Assembly (NCBI GenBank): GCA_959347315.1
Contig: OY365815.1
Location: forward strand, 16,742,954-16,806,953
Reading direction: 5' to 3'
Length of the DNA: 64,000 nucleotides
Source of the DNA: Bimastos eiseni
Lineage: Eukaryota; Annelida; Clitellata; Crassiclitellata; Lumbricidae
Shown: positions 1 to 10,672 of the stretch, piece by piece
How the letters are laid out: the number at the start of each line of letters is the position of its first letter
How positions within the stretch are numbered: position 1 is the first letter of the stretch
Notes under the pieces: model-generated
Database searches by the model: none
What the model was told of the DNA's origin: nothing
What the model saw: only the letters and a program-made list of their open reading frames with translations
Made by a program: the position numbers and the translations under genes

Positions 1-1093
1 TTAAATTGTAGAATTGAACGATAAAAAAATGATTATATAGGGTATAGTTGTACATTATGCCTGAAACACTAAGGGATTTCTCAATGCTCGGCGAAACGAC
101 ACTCGCCTGAAATGCGACTCTCGCTCCTCTACTCTCTGGAAACCGGACCATAGCCCTCTGAATCCAGAGGACCATGATCGGATTCGGACATCCTTCGGAT
201 TACCCTTTGTACAACCCATATGACTTGACAGTGCTCGTGAATTAGCTGGTGCACTGCACTCGACTTTCCAATGGCCCTTTAGAAGTTTGGAGATTGCGAT
301 ACAAATTATTTAGAACAACAACACTGAGCCAGCTGCCAGCTGGGAGAATGTATGTACAGCTGGTCTCTCGGGTTTTAAATCGAATCTTAAGTTTCACTTC
401 ATCAAAAATCTTGTCTTGATCTGGCCTCTACAGCGCTTTACAATTTCTGTTATCCCAAATGCAACCCACCGTTACATGTACTCTGTTTTCGTTTTTTTCT
501 TATGGCAACCGGATATTTTTCTTCACTTGGTCGTCTTGGACAACAAGATACATAGCGAATCCACAAAATAAAATTTCAGCCGGATCCCCGAGATCAATTT
601 TATGAGAAGAAACAAGTTGCGTGGTCAAGTATAACTTTGAGATATTTTTGAGTATGATATTGAGGATATTGAATGACTATTCAATTCTAGTTCTCAGGAT
701 TTAAGCACTTGATAGAAACATTGTTTTGGGGAATTCAGTCAATTGTGCATTATCGCAACTTTTGGGAATCGGATTTAGATATTCAGGCAAACCTGGAAAC
801 CCCTCCTTGCTCATGGTAAAACTGGTGCCCTGTAAACACTGGTGCCCTGTAAGCGCTTAAACATGTTTGAGACTATAGTGACTAGTAGAGCATGACAGTG
901 AAAGAGTAATGTAGGCAGTGCTAGATTGAGAGGTTTATATACATAATGGTTTCTTAACATATTTCAGATGCTTGTAGAGAGGATATTTAGAAGACTATAT
1001 GAAATATCAATGTGATGTAATGTTTGATTGTTTCAGCCTTCTCCTCTGTATCGATCCACTACAGGTCATCGTTTATAGCAGAGTTCCGTTTCC
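1..1093. other. Non-coding left edge / 5' region of the small membrane protein gene
   Basis: I see no coding exon in this stretch. A splice-acceptor-like site (pyrimidine-rich tract ending in TTTCAG at about 1036) precedes the small ORF at 1094. The gene therefore probably has at least one upstream non-coding exon here, but I could not identify a donor or promoter with confidence. Confidence 0.4.
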
Positions 1094-1285
1094 ATGACGC
1101 TACCAAGAGGAACAGCGGAGCGCGAGATCGTAGAGCGGATATCCGGTTGGCTTCCACATTTCCAGGATGTCTTTGATGAAGAGACTTTCTACATATTTGT
1201 GATAACGTTGGTCATACTGTCAATTGTCGGTGCTGTTCTTGCTTCGCGGTTTATCACCATCAAAGATGCCGGGCATATTGAATAG
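1094..1285 (+). CDS. Small single-pass membrane protein, 63 residues, unassigned
   Basis: I do not recognise the family. The ORF is complete: it begins at ATG 1094, has an in-frame TAG 18 bases upstream (1076-1078), and ends at TAG 1283-1285. The N-terminal half is charged and amphipathic (residues 1-28). Residues about 30-52 form one strongly hydrophobic segment (FVITLVILSIVGAVLASRF) that should span a membrane, followed by a short polar tail ending in DAGHIE. An acceptor-like site at about 1036 suggests that the coding sequence sits in a terminal exon. An AATAAA at about 1713 could end the transcript, giving a 3' UTR of about 430 bases. The clear charged/TM/charged layout favours a real SMIM-like microprotein over a chance ORF. 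Orientation in the membrane and function cannot be told from the sequence. Confidence 0.55.
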   Translation: MTLPRGTAEREIVERISGWLPHFQDVFDEETFYIFVITLVILSIVGAVLASRFITIKDAGHIE

Positions 1286-2720
1286 AAATAACAAGCATCA
1301 AAGATCTTGTTCAGTGACTTTGGCAAAATGCAAAGAAGAAACCAGTCGTTTATTAAATGCCCATTTGGCTCCACGGTTCATTCTAAGCACCTTTTATTGA
1401 TGTCCTCCTCTTCGAGGCTGCAAATTGATGAATGTGTATAGTATCATGACTTGCTCTTGCTCTTTTGGATCGAACCTTTTGCTGGCTTTGGAGGTGCTGA
1501 CAATTTTAACAGGTGTCATAAAACTAGCTATTACAGTAATATTGGAGTGGTGTCTGGCATTTTGATTTTGTACTACAGTCAGCATGCTAAAATGTGCTTC
1601 ATATATAAGTTCCAGAAGTGCACAAGTAACTTACTTAATGTGAAAGTCTGTTTTACTCTTGACTGTGGCAAGGATAATTGTGCCTAGTGCCTCCCTCCCA
1701 TATCAACTTAACCAATAAAGATGTAAATTATGCAAATTATGAGAATATTTATGTGAGTAAACATATATATATATTATATATGTATACACGTAATACCATG
1801 TATGTATTATGAATAGATTTACGATACAATGTAATGTAACAGCTCCCTGCTTTTACTTTTACTGGTTCCAGTTACAAGTTTGACATGGTATTGATGAAGT
1901 GAGCTTGAATTATTTATGTTTTCATTTCTTATTATGTTCATATAATATTGCAGTTATGTTTCCGATGGTTTCTAGTCAGTATCTTCTATGATCACACAGA
2001 ACTTAGAATACTTATTTATTCTGGGCTTAAGTGCTTGTTAGAGTGTTTAGTAACATATGTATTGTTTGTCGTTATGGTGTTACGATTAAGTCTTACTGGC
2101 CTGATGTAAATTTGAATCACCTCTGGTTGACAATCCAGCATGCTAACTAACTAGTATGTTGTGACACATCCCCTGCTGTTTAACCGTCTTTGAAATGCAA
2201 GGTGGCCTAAACTGAATGATTCTGATGTCCACACACAAAGTTGTTGTACTGCTGTTATATTTGTGTGCCAACTGTGAGGTCTTTTGAATCACACTGATTT
2301 GTAAAAGTATTGTGTTTATAAGCAAAGCCACATAATATATTATGGTAATAGAATCTCGTTTTTAACTGTAATTATTCTGTGAATCATTAATTCTACTTGC
2401 TTGAATCTCATTGTGGTGATATATTGTGAATAAACTGTATTTAAAATATGTTTTGTGTTTATTGTTAGTTAATTCTCTCAATTGAGTCATTAGATGTTAC
2501 TGCCATGTGATGGTTAGTTGTGTTAGCATTTTAATGTTCATGTCTTAGGAATCAGGATAATCGAATAATTAATATTAATTATATCTCTTCATTTATTAGA
2601 CAGGTTGACATACCACAGAAGTTACACATAAGAGCATGATTCAAAACAGTTTTGAATCATGATCCCTTTAGTTCCTTTACACGCTTTGCATAAACCGTTT
2701 GTTTTAACTGGTAACTGTGT
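1286..2720. other. 3' UTR of the small ORF, then AT-rich non-coding DNA
   Basis: AATAAA motifs occur near 1713 and 2428. The rest is AT-rich, with short TA runs around 1763-1785. I see no protein-coding signal on either strand. Confidence 0.4.
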
Positions 2721-2735
2721 GCGGATTGGTTGATT

Positions 2736-2952
2736 CAATTCTTCAACAGTTACGACTGCCATTGCTGCAACAGCGATATCCAATTCATCAACACTTACGA
2801 CTGCCATTGCTGCAACGACGAGATTCAATTCATCAACAGTTACGACTGCCACTGCGACAACAGCGATATTCAATTCATCAACACTTACGACTGCCATTGC
2901 TGCAACGACGAGATTCAATTCATCGACAGTTACAACTGCCATTGCTGCATGC
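2736..2952. repeat. 45-bp tandem repeat, about five units, alternating two variants
   Basis: The unit TTACGACTGCC + about 34 bases recurs every 45 bases. Odd and even units differ consistently (ACAGCGATAT versus ACGACGAGAT; ACACTT versus ACAGTT), so a 90-bp higher-order unit was copied. Because 45 is divisible by three, several frames stay open on both strands. The + frame reads a Cys-rich 15-residue repeat (YDCHCCNDEIQFINS-like), but no splice sites or start tie it to a gene. Confidence 0.85.
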
Positions 2953-3068
2953 AATGCGTGCAGCAATTAAGCAACCAATCTGCATACAGTAACCAGTTAA
3001 AACAATTGGTTTATAAAGCTGCAGTTTGTAGAACTGAAGTTAAGGGCTGTAGTATTGAAGGCCAAGTG

Positions 3069-3210
3069 CAGAGGCGGCGATCTTCTCGTTTAACAAGTGG
3101 GGGGGGGGTCACCCAATGAGAGGGGTATAAAATGTGGGGGACACCTGTATAACGTGCTACTCTCTGTAAAAGGTGGGGGACCGGTCCCCTAGACCCCTCT
3201 GGGATCGCCT
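3069..3210 (+). mobile_element. Short inverted-repeat element (MITE family 1), copy A
   Basis: It begins CAGAGGCGGCGATC and ends GGGATCGCCT. Inside are the family hallmarks CACCCAATGAGAGGGG and TCTCTGTAAAAGGTGGGG. Three other copies lie at 7097-7268 (opposite orientation), 36438-36585 (same orientation) and 44981-45124 (opposite). The right end appears clipped compared with copy B. Confidence 0.75.
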
Positions 3211-4696
3211 GGTCAAGCGCAAGGCATGAATTCATTCATGAGTGCCACATAAAATCAGATTAGTTGTCAACATGGCAGTCCAGATCTCGAGTAGGTCGTG
3301 GTCTGGTTTCTAGAGGGGCTAATCGAGTGGACAACTTCACATGCTCTGTGTTCAACCCTTCTAACTAAATGCAGAGCTTGTCAATAAGTTGATGGTCTGC
3401 CGACAGAAATTCTGGCGGAGAAATATCGGACCCCAAGGCAGTGTCTGTAATATTATATGTGTTATTCCACAGACAGACGATCTAGCGCGATAAACTTTCA
3501 ATACTTTACATTCAAAACTTTACATTCAAATTTATAGTACACCAAAGTGCGGATGAAGAATATATTTACCTACGTTTTTACATGTTTGCTGACTTAACAT
3601 TTTTTTTCCTTTTCTTTCCTTTTTTCCCTTACTTGCTACGCTTTATCTATTCTGTGCTTACTTGCTCTATGTAAGCTATCAAAGGTGAACTTATCCCTTT
3701 GTGTAGTTTTTGATTAGATAAGTAACGATCCCCATCAGTCTGCAAAAAAGTTGTATTTATAAAAGCGATCTAAGGAATCAATAATTATTCTAGCCTTCGT
3801 TGGTCCTTGAAAGCGATCCACCATTTGACATACTAAGTAAAGTTGTTTCATTATCACTTTTATATTTAGTGTTGTTGTTTATTTCTTGTATTGCTTAATA
3901 TGTTGCAAAGTTGGTTTTGATTTCTCGTCAGTGCACATTAGCCTGTGAGTGCGTTCTCTCAGAGCGAGAACTTCTATAACGCCACTGTAATAATTTTAAG
4001 GCATCAGCCGATGGCCATTACAATGCAAATTTTTGTGCAGGCCAGGTTAAAGGGCGAGTGTTCTTTGTTTTATGTGAGTGACTTTGACATGTTGCACAAA
4101 GTGTACTAAATTCGTAAAGGGAAAGAAAGCACGAAAAAGAACAAGGGTTAATTTATGGTTGGTCAGTACCATTTTGCGGGGCAGAGTTACGCCAGCACGG
4201 CAGAGTTACGCCAGCACGACAAGTTACAAGTTACGACAAGTTTAAGTGTGATTATTATTATTAAATTGATGTCATACTTGGTATCATCGTATCACCTAGT
4301 TAAGTTTATTATTTACATTCATCTTATGACATGACATTATGTACACTACTTTGCTAAAAACTGATTAAACGGTTTTGATTGGAATTTTGGCAAGTTGCTG
4401 TTGTACTGTGTCAAATTATTTAACCGAATGCAGGTTTTCTCATCCACCAGAGACCATATGTATTCCTACTGAATGTGCTAAAGAACGAGCTTCTCCAATG
4501 TCACTCCTTGTCAGTAGAAAACGTCTGCAACAACACTTTAGGTTTTTCAGTCCCACATATACTCTATCATGGCTAGAGGATTTGGGACTCTCATGCGATA
4601 TGCATTTAATAATAATAATAATAATAAGCAACGTTGTGATCCTCTTAATTATCGATTACAGGTGCTTTTGTAACACTGTTTTGTATTTATGCAGTC
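3211..4696. other. Non-coding region upstream of the three-finger protein gene
   Basis: This is mostly AT-rich sequence with a T-rich run at 3600-3630. A 20-base unit (GCAGAGTTACGCCAGCACG) is repeated directly at about 4181-4218. A TAA/ATA run occurs at 4606-4626. Any 5' non-coding exon and promoter of the gene starting at 4697 should lie here, but I cannot place them. Confidence 0.35.
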
Positions 4697-7600
4697 ATGA
4701 AGGCTGATATTGATCGTGTGACCAAACTACTGACTGACACAGTGATGCTTCTGTGCAAGAATGGCCTTACATATGACCGTGAGCTGAAAATACAAGGCCT
4801 ACTCGCCATCACGCTCGACACTGCCGATGTGTTTGTGGTGCAGATCAGTGAGTCTTTTGAAAGTCCAGTCGCTGGTCAGTCGAACGAGAAGCCTCTGCCA
4901 AGTGCAGAAAAGCCTTCAGCCGACAAACAGGCATCACGTAAACGTGTCACTTCAACAGCTTCACGGCCCTGCGAAGAAGTAGTTGACCTGACACGTTTGG
5001 CTGAGACGCCATTGGCTGAGCTACCATTGGGTCATTCTCGTAATGCTAATTTTCAGCGTCATTCTCTGCCGCCACCCGCAAATGCTCTGACAATGATGCG
5101 TCCACCTGCTCGAGGTCCGGGCTTTCCCATTGGTAGCTGCTGGCCATTGGGTGCCAACCAATTTCTAGATGTATCTGGATTGAACCGTTTTCCCAACATG
5201 GTGCCTGCTCAGAACTTGGGATTCGGAGTCAGAGATGAAACCTTTGCAGACCCAAATAGCCTCCATGCGCCACTGAATTACTGGACAAGCACTCGTCAGT
5301 CAAATCCTGGCGGATTCCACTGTCCTCTGCCGGTTAACAAACCTTCAAGAGATCTTAGTGTTCCTGCTTCTTCGCGATGGCAGTACAACTCCAACTTTAC
5401 GATGCCAACTGCAGTGCCAAGTAATCATCTGCGAGCGATTGGCCCTCGTCATACTTCACAAAGAGGTCTAGACAAGTTGCCGTATGCCGCTGATGCAGTG
5501 CCATCCTTTGTAGGAACTGCATCCGATGGGAACTTCCGCGTTCCTGCGTGTGCACCTCGTCACCGCCAGCCTCTTCAGATGACACCGCCGACACTGTTGC
5601 CAGTTGAGCGACACAGTTCTCAGGTTGACGGTCTAAGTCGGGGCACTACACGACTGAGAGATGCAGGTTGTTCGCAGTATGAGGTTTCCTGTGCAGCTCC
5701 AGATCCTGGTCAGACCAGTAGCCCAACAGCTGGTGTTGCTAATTGCTCCAGTTTTGCTGGTGTTGCATCCAGTTTTACGAGTGTCATGTCTTGTACTGGG
5801 AGACCATCGGCACTAATGGCTGGAAGTGTGTTGGCATCGGTTATTAAACCTTGTCTTAGTCCAGTGCCAGTTTCAAGCAACAATGGTCCACTTGACTTAT
5901 CCGATGGGGTCCATACGAGCGCCAGAAACACTGGAAGCTCCAGTGCTCCCCTTCCCTTTGCTGATTCCTCTGATCAGCTTACGAATTCGTTCTTAAGCAC
6001 CTCTGGTTCAGTCGAGCGCATCTCTGAGTTGGTCAGCCATATTTCTGAAGTGGTTAATCATGGTTCAAGATCAGTTGATCGTGTCTGCAGTCCAGTCATC
6101 CATGTCTCTGAATCGGCCACCCTTGGTTCAGTGTCGTTAGACGGTGTCTGCATTGCTGTCAGCCATGTCACACAATCAGCAGATCATCTGTCCATATCAG
6201 TCAGTCATGACTCCAATTTACCAAACAGCAGTCCAGGAACAATTCCTACGTATGCAATTGTAACTATCATTCCCGATGATATCGATGATATCAATGAAGA
6301 AGATTCATTTCCCTTGAACGAAGACTCCGACGTGAAGATGCCGGTCACGAGTGGCGGAAATGGATGCAATACACCGGAAACTGGAAGAGTGACTAAAAAA
6401 ATAACGGAAGTTTTAAAGCAAAGAGTGACACAAGGCAGCACACATGATGTAATGCCAGATCTGAGTCAAGGAATGACACATGAAATTATGCCACAATTGA
6501 TGAATGAAGAAGCAACAGGACGATTGCATCGAAACAGTAAAGCGCATGAGATTCGTTTAGACAGTTGTCTTGTTTCTACTGGTGAAGATTCAGAAGCAAG
6601 AAATGCTCAGGTTAGTTACCGTCTCGAGCAAGTTACACAGCACGTGGAGACACACATTCCTGCGGAGAAAGACATTACTGAGTGTCTTCCAGTGCTGACA
6701 AAAGTCGTTCCAGCCGAGACCACGAATACAAAACTGGCTGATGGTTCAGATGTTCTCCCAATTAGTGCTTCAGTCCATTCTTCTGGCAATTTGATACAGA
6801 TGCCAAAGTTGCAGAAAAGTCAAGATTGGTCTGGCAGTCATTTTGTAAGTAGTTACTTTATGTTCTGTACCAATCATTCATTCATTTGAAATACAGGGTC
6901 CATTTTGTACTGTAATCTATTGGCTGGTCTGACAACTCGGGTGATTGCGGTTAAATCCTGAGCAAAAATGCCTGCTAGTGTCCCCTTGCGAATTCCATTG
7001 TTAACTGAGTGCACTGACCATAGTGACTGTTGTGGGGTATCATATGGTGAGGAATTGACTGACCACCTGCCCTTAGATGCTGAAGGTAAGAAAATGCCAG
7101 AGGCGGCGATCCCCGGAGGGGAGGCTTGAGGGGACAAGGCCCCCCACCTTTTGCAGAGAGGGGACATGTTATACGTTTAACCTCCCCCCTCACATTCTTA
7201 CTCCTCACATTCTTACCCCTCTCATTGGGTGTCTCCCTCCACCTCTCAAACAAGATCACCGCCTCTGGAGGCAGCCATCAGTAAGAAGGACTGGTGACTT
7301 CATTTCTCAGCTTCAGCTTATTATTGCCTTGTCCTTCAGTGTTTTACCATTGTGTAGTCATGTACCTCATCATAACTGATCATTTATTTAATCTCAGAGC
7401 TGCTTGACTATCACTCATTGATGACATTAATGTCTTTCATCATTAAACGATTTGATGTGCCAGAAATCTCTTTTTTTTATTACAGGCGAATATAGGGCCA
7501 ATCATCTTTTCAAGTTGTCATATTAATGTCCTGACGTTCATTGGGCACTGTTGATAATGGGAAAGCAGTGTCAACAATTCTGGTTGGAGCTTGGATATAT

Positions 7601-9311
7601 GGTTGCTACTTGTTACAATAATTCTGCTAGCTCCCATCCAGCTCTGCATTCATTTTCAAGTTGGTTATATGTATATCTGTGGTCGTGTTGACTGATGTCT
7701 CTTAAACCATATTTCGTCCGTGTAGAATTCCATAGAGGAATTTTAGAGATATGTATTAAATTTACCTTTTATGGTTCTGAGGACTTTATATGGAAATAGG
7801 TGAACAGTGTATTACCTTACCTTTACATGTCTAATTAGTTCCTATACTGCCACTCAAAGAAAGTATTGAAAGTATTGCCTTGCCTATATTATGCTTTCAG
7901 AGGTGTCTATAGACTAGAGGCATTTAAGCATGTGTGTTACCTCTACTAGTTCTATCCGGATGCAGTACATCACAGTGGTTGTGTTTGTGTTGCCTTGAAG
8001 CAGGACGAGGAACTGGAGGAAGAAGAGACTTTGATGGAGGAGACTTCATTGGCCGATCCATGCATTTCTTTAACTTCTACCAGTGTTGTTGACACCAGAG
8101 ATTCTGTCGACTCTGTAATCGCTGTTGTTGATTGCATGCAAGAGACTTTAGATTACCCTGCTGCTGGAGGGTCATATAGTGGAAACGTCACAACAGGGCA
8201 TGCCACCACAAGAATACATCACCCATCGGGGGCGTTGAATCAAGAAATTGCGAGTGGTGCATTTGACCAACCATCTGTAACAGAGAATCTCACCTATATA
8301 TCATCAGACAATCCAATCGGGATGCTAAAACAACCCTTGACGTTGGAAAACTTATCGAAAGCCTCAGACCACACTTTTGTGTCAACTAATCTCTTCTCCA
8401 CCACATCACCTCACCCCCCTGAGGTAATGGATAATCTCATGATTGAATCTGAAGCTTTACTCTGCCCCTCAGAGTCTTCAGATCCATCTTTGTTGGAGAT
8501 GAGTAATTCTTCAGAGCATCCACCATATGCAGCACTTGTATTTGAGTGCAAATCGAAATACTGCCCAAACACATACGGCATCGCGAGTGACCTTGCCTTT
8601 CATTACATGTACCAGCATCCAGAACTTATTGCCAGCGACCTGATCTCCGGAAACCGCAAGTCGCGAAAATGCTCGATCACCAGCAATGCGTACGCAAAGA
8701 GTCTTCGCGCTTCGACGGCAAGCAAGCGAGAGTACTCGGAACAGACACGTGGCCTGCGAGATCCATCGCTTGTTCGTCCGTGTGCGACGGTGGGAAAATT
8801 TGTGCGCCAAAGACCGAAGAACTTCCCCTGTCCAAAGGTGGGCTGCACAAAAAAGTATTCCTGTGAGAAACGCCTCTCGAATCACCTGCAGATTTTCCAT
8901 CGCAAACATCCTAGTAACTTCAGACAACTAAACTCTTCCAGTCTGCAGAGCAACATCCGAATGGATTCTTCCATTGAAGCCGACAACTTGAGAGTTAACT
9001 CTGCTCGGAGATCGGATGACGGCGGTTTCTTCTGCCCAAAAGCAACGTGCACAAAAAAGTATTCATCTGAGAAACGCCTCTTGAATCATTTATGGATTTG
9101 CCATCATGAACACACCATCAGCATCGGGCAAATGGACTCTACCAACCTGCGGAGCGACAGCGAAATGGATTCTTCTGAAAACTTGGAAGCAAATAACTCT
9201 GAGAGGTTGGATGACAGCAAGATGGGCTGTGGAAGAGACTATGGTCTAGACAAGATTGTGGATTTAGGTGCAGTGGAGTTATCGGCTAGCTCATCCACAC
9301 CTGTTGTGTGA
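4697..9311 (+). CDS. Large low-complexity protein with C-terminal C2H2-like zinc fingers (two coding exons)
   Basis: Model: exon 4697-6844 (716 codons) joined to 8004-9311; 1151 residues. An acceptor (TTTATGCAG) lies just before ATG 4697. The exon ends TTT|GTAAGT and the next begins after GAAGCAG, both in phase 0. Residues 1-54 are a compact, probably folded N-terminal block (start MKADIDRVTKLLTD). Residues 55-716 are Ser/Pro/Thr-rich and look disordered. After the intron comes an acidic stretch (DEELEEEETLMEE), then fingers at about 898-921 (C-x4-C-x12-H-x4-H), 992-1015 and 1060-1083 (C-x4-C, H-x4-H). The last two are near copies (TKKYS-EKRL-NHL), each followed by a similar MDSS-containing linker. 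A DNA-binding or chromatin role is an inference from the fingers; I cannot name the gene. The intron holds MITE copy B. Small extra exons between the two cannot be excluded. Confidence 0.7.
7097..7268 (-). mobile_element. MITE family 1, copy B (most complete)
   Basis: The terminal inverted repeats are CCAGAGGCGGCGATC at the left and GATCACCGCCTCTGG at the right, 14 of 15 bases complementary. The inside matches the other copies in reverse (CCCCACCTTTTGCAGAGAGG, CTCATTGGGTGTC). No convincing target duplication is visible (AAAATG before, AGGCAG after). It lies in the intron of the three-finger gene. Confidence 0.8.
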
Positions 9312-10600
9312 GTGCTGCATCAAAATTGGTATACCGTATACATTATACATGTCTTATTATTACGTATGTTAGTAGTGAGTTTGTATTAATTTTTTAATTG
9401 TTTTTTAATTCTTGTGAATCTAGACAACTTTATCATGATAATCCTGTAAGAAATTTATAAAAACAGGTGGTGAACATTCGTGGGTGCTACAATCCCATTA
9501 ATCGTAAGATTGGTAATGTTTAGGGTCCCTCAAAGTGCAACATGAATCTGACTATTTCATGTTACTACTAGTTATAGGAATAACAAAGGGATGAGCGTAG
9601 TGGTTTATATATCTTAATAAGAACTTGGTTATCTAGTCTTTCAAATAGTGCTACATAAATGGCCTGTTACATTGTAAATCTATATAATCAGCTTTTCACA
9701 TGTGAATGGTTGGAATCTGAGATCAGCATTGCATCTGATTTGAATATCAGATCATTAAGTACTGCAGTTTTTTTTAATGCCTTTTTGTATTTTGTTAATC
9801 AACTGTATCGTTTGTTAATTAAAAAATTGTTTTGTGGCAGGTTGAATATTGATGCTATTTTTAGACAATTTGCATATTTAATGCTCTTTGAAGCAGCGTA
9901 TGAGAACAGAAGCTATCCTCTTATAGGGAAAATGATTACTTGAAATTCCTTTCTGCAGTTGCAAAGAGATGGTCATTCTGGTTGTCACTTTGAGACATAG
10001 CACTGTCCAAGGCATGCACGTTGAGGGTGCTTGATGAACAAACGAGAAATGGCCAAATGTTTGATGTTTTTGCATTAATTTTAGTCATGTTAAATCAGTT
10101 TTAGTTTTCGTGACTTTTTTAGACATGACTTCATGTTTTAACATAGCAGTATTTCATAACCGCAGTTCATATTTTACTTTCTTATGTGTGATTGACAGCT
10201 TTGTTTGTGTGCTTTTCAGTTTTGAATGATGCTTCCTAGTCAATCAACTAAGTGTTGTGCCTGTATCTAGTCTTTAAAGGAGTACAAATAACTGGTCAGA
10301 CATTCTTATTCTATTCCACTAATACCCCCACTTCACCCCTTTGTTTGGTGAGGCCAGAGGAACACAATCTGGAAATAAAGATACATATTAGAGTTTGCTT
10401 AGAGGTAAACTCTGTAAAAATATGTTTTTTAAAATTAGAGTTTGGCAGCATAAAGCAATGTTGAAAGTACTCAAAATTGGTATGTTTATTATTATTTTTA
10501 TTGAGGTGCTACTCGATCTTAAATCTTGAAATAAGGATGATTTTTATTATTTACTTTGGTGTACAATTAGAATTTAAATCAAATATTATTACTATCTTTT

Positions 10601-10672
10601 CTGGCAGGAATTGAACTGCCAGCCTCTTTTCGTCATAATTTATCAACACGCTAACCACTAATACTCTCCATT
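10601..10672 (-). repeat. tRNA-like fragment (SINE head or tRNA pseudogene)
   Basis: On the minus strand a box-A-like TAGTGGTTAGCG is followed by a box-B/T-arm-like GCAGTTCAATTCCTGC. The T-arm can pair, but I do not see a matching acceptor stem, so this is more likely a SINE head or decayed tRNA than a working gene. Confidence 0.35.

Noticed and set aside
2622..3119. Overlapping open frames on both strands across the 45-bp repeat
   Set aside because: Open frames follow from a period divisible by three. No start context, splice sites or family similarity were found.
8511..8927. 138-codon minus-strand frame opposite the three-finger exon
   Set aside because: Shadow of the coding exon; no independent signal.
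10601..10672. Functional tRNA gene on the minus strand
   Set aside because: The T-arm and boxes are recognisable but no matching acceptor stem is seen, so it was recorded only as a tRNA-like fragment.
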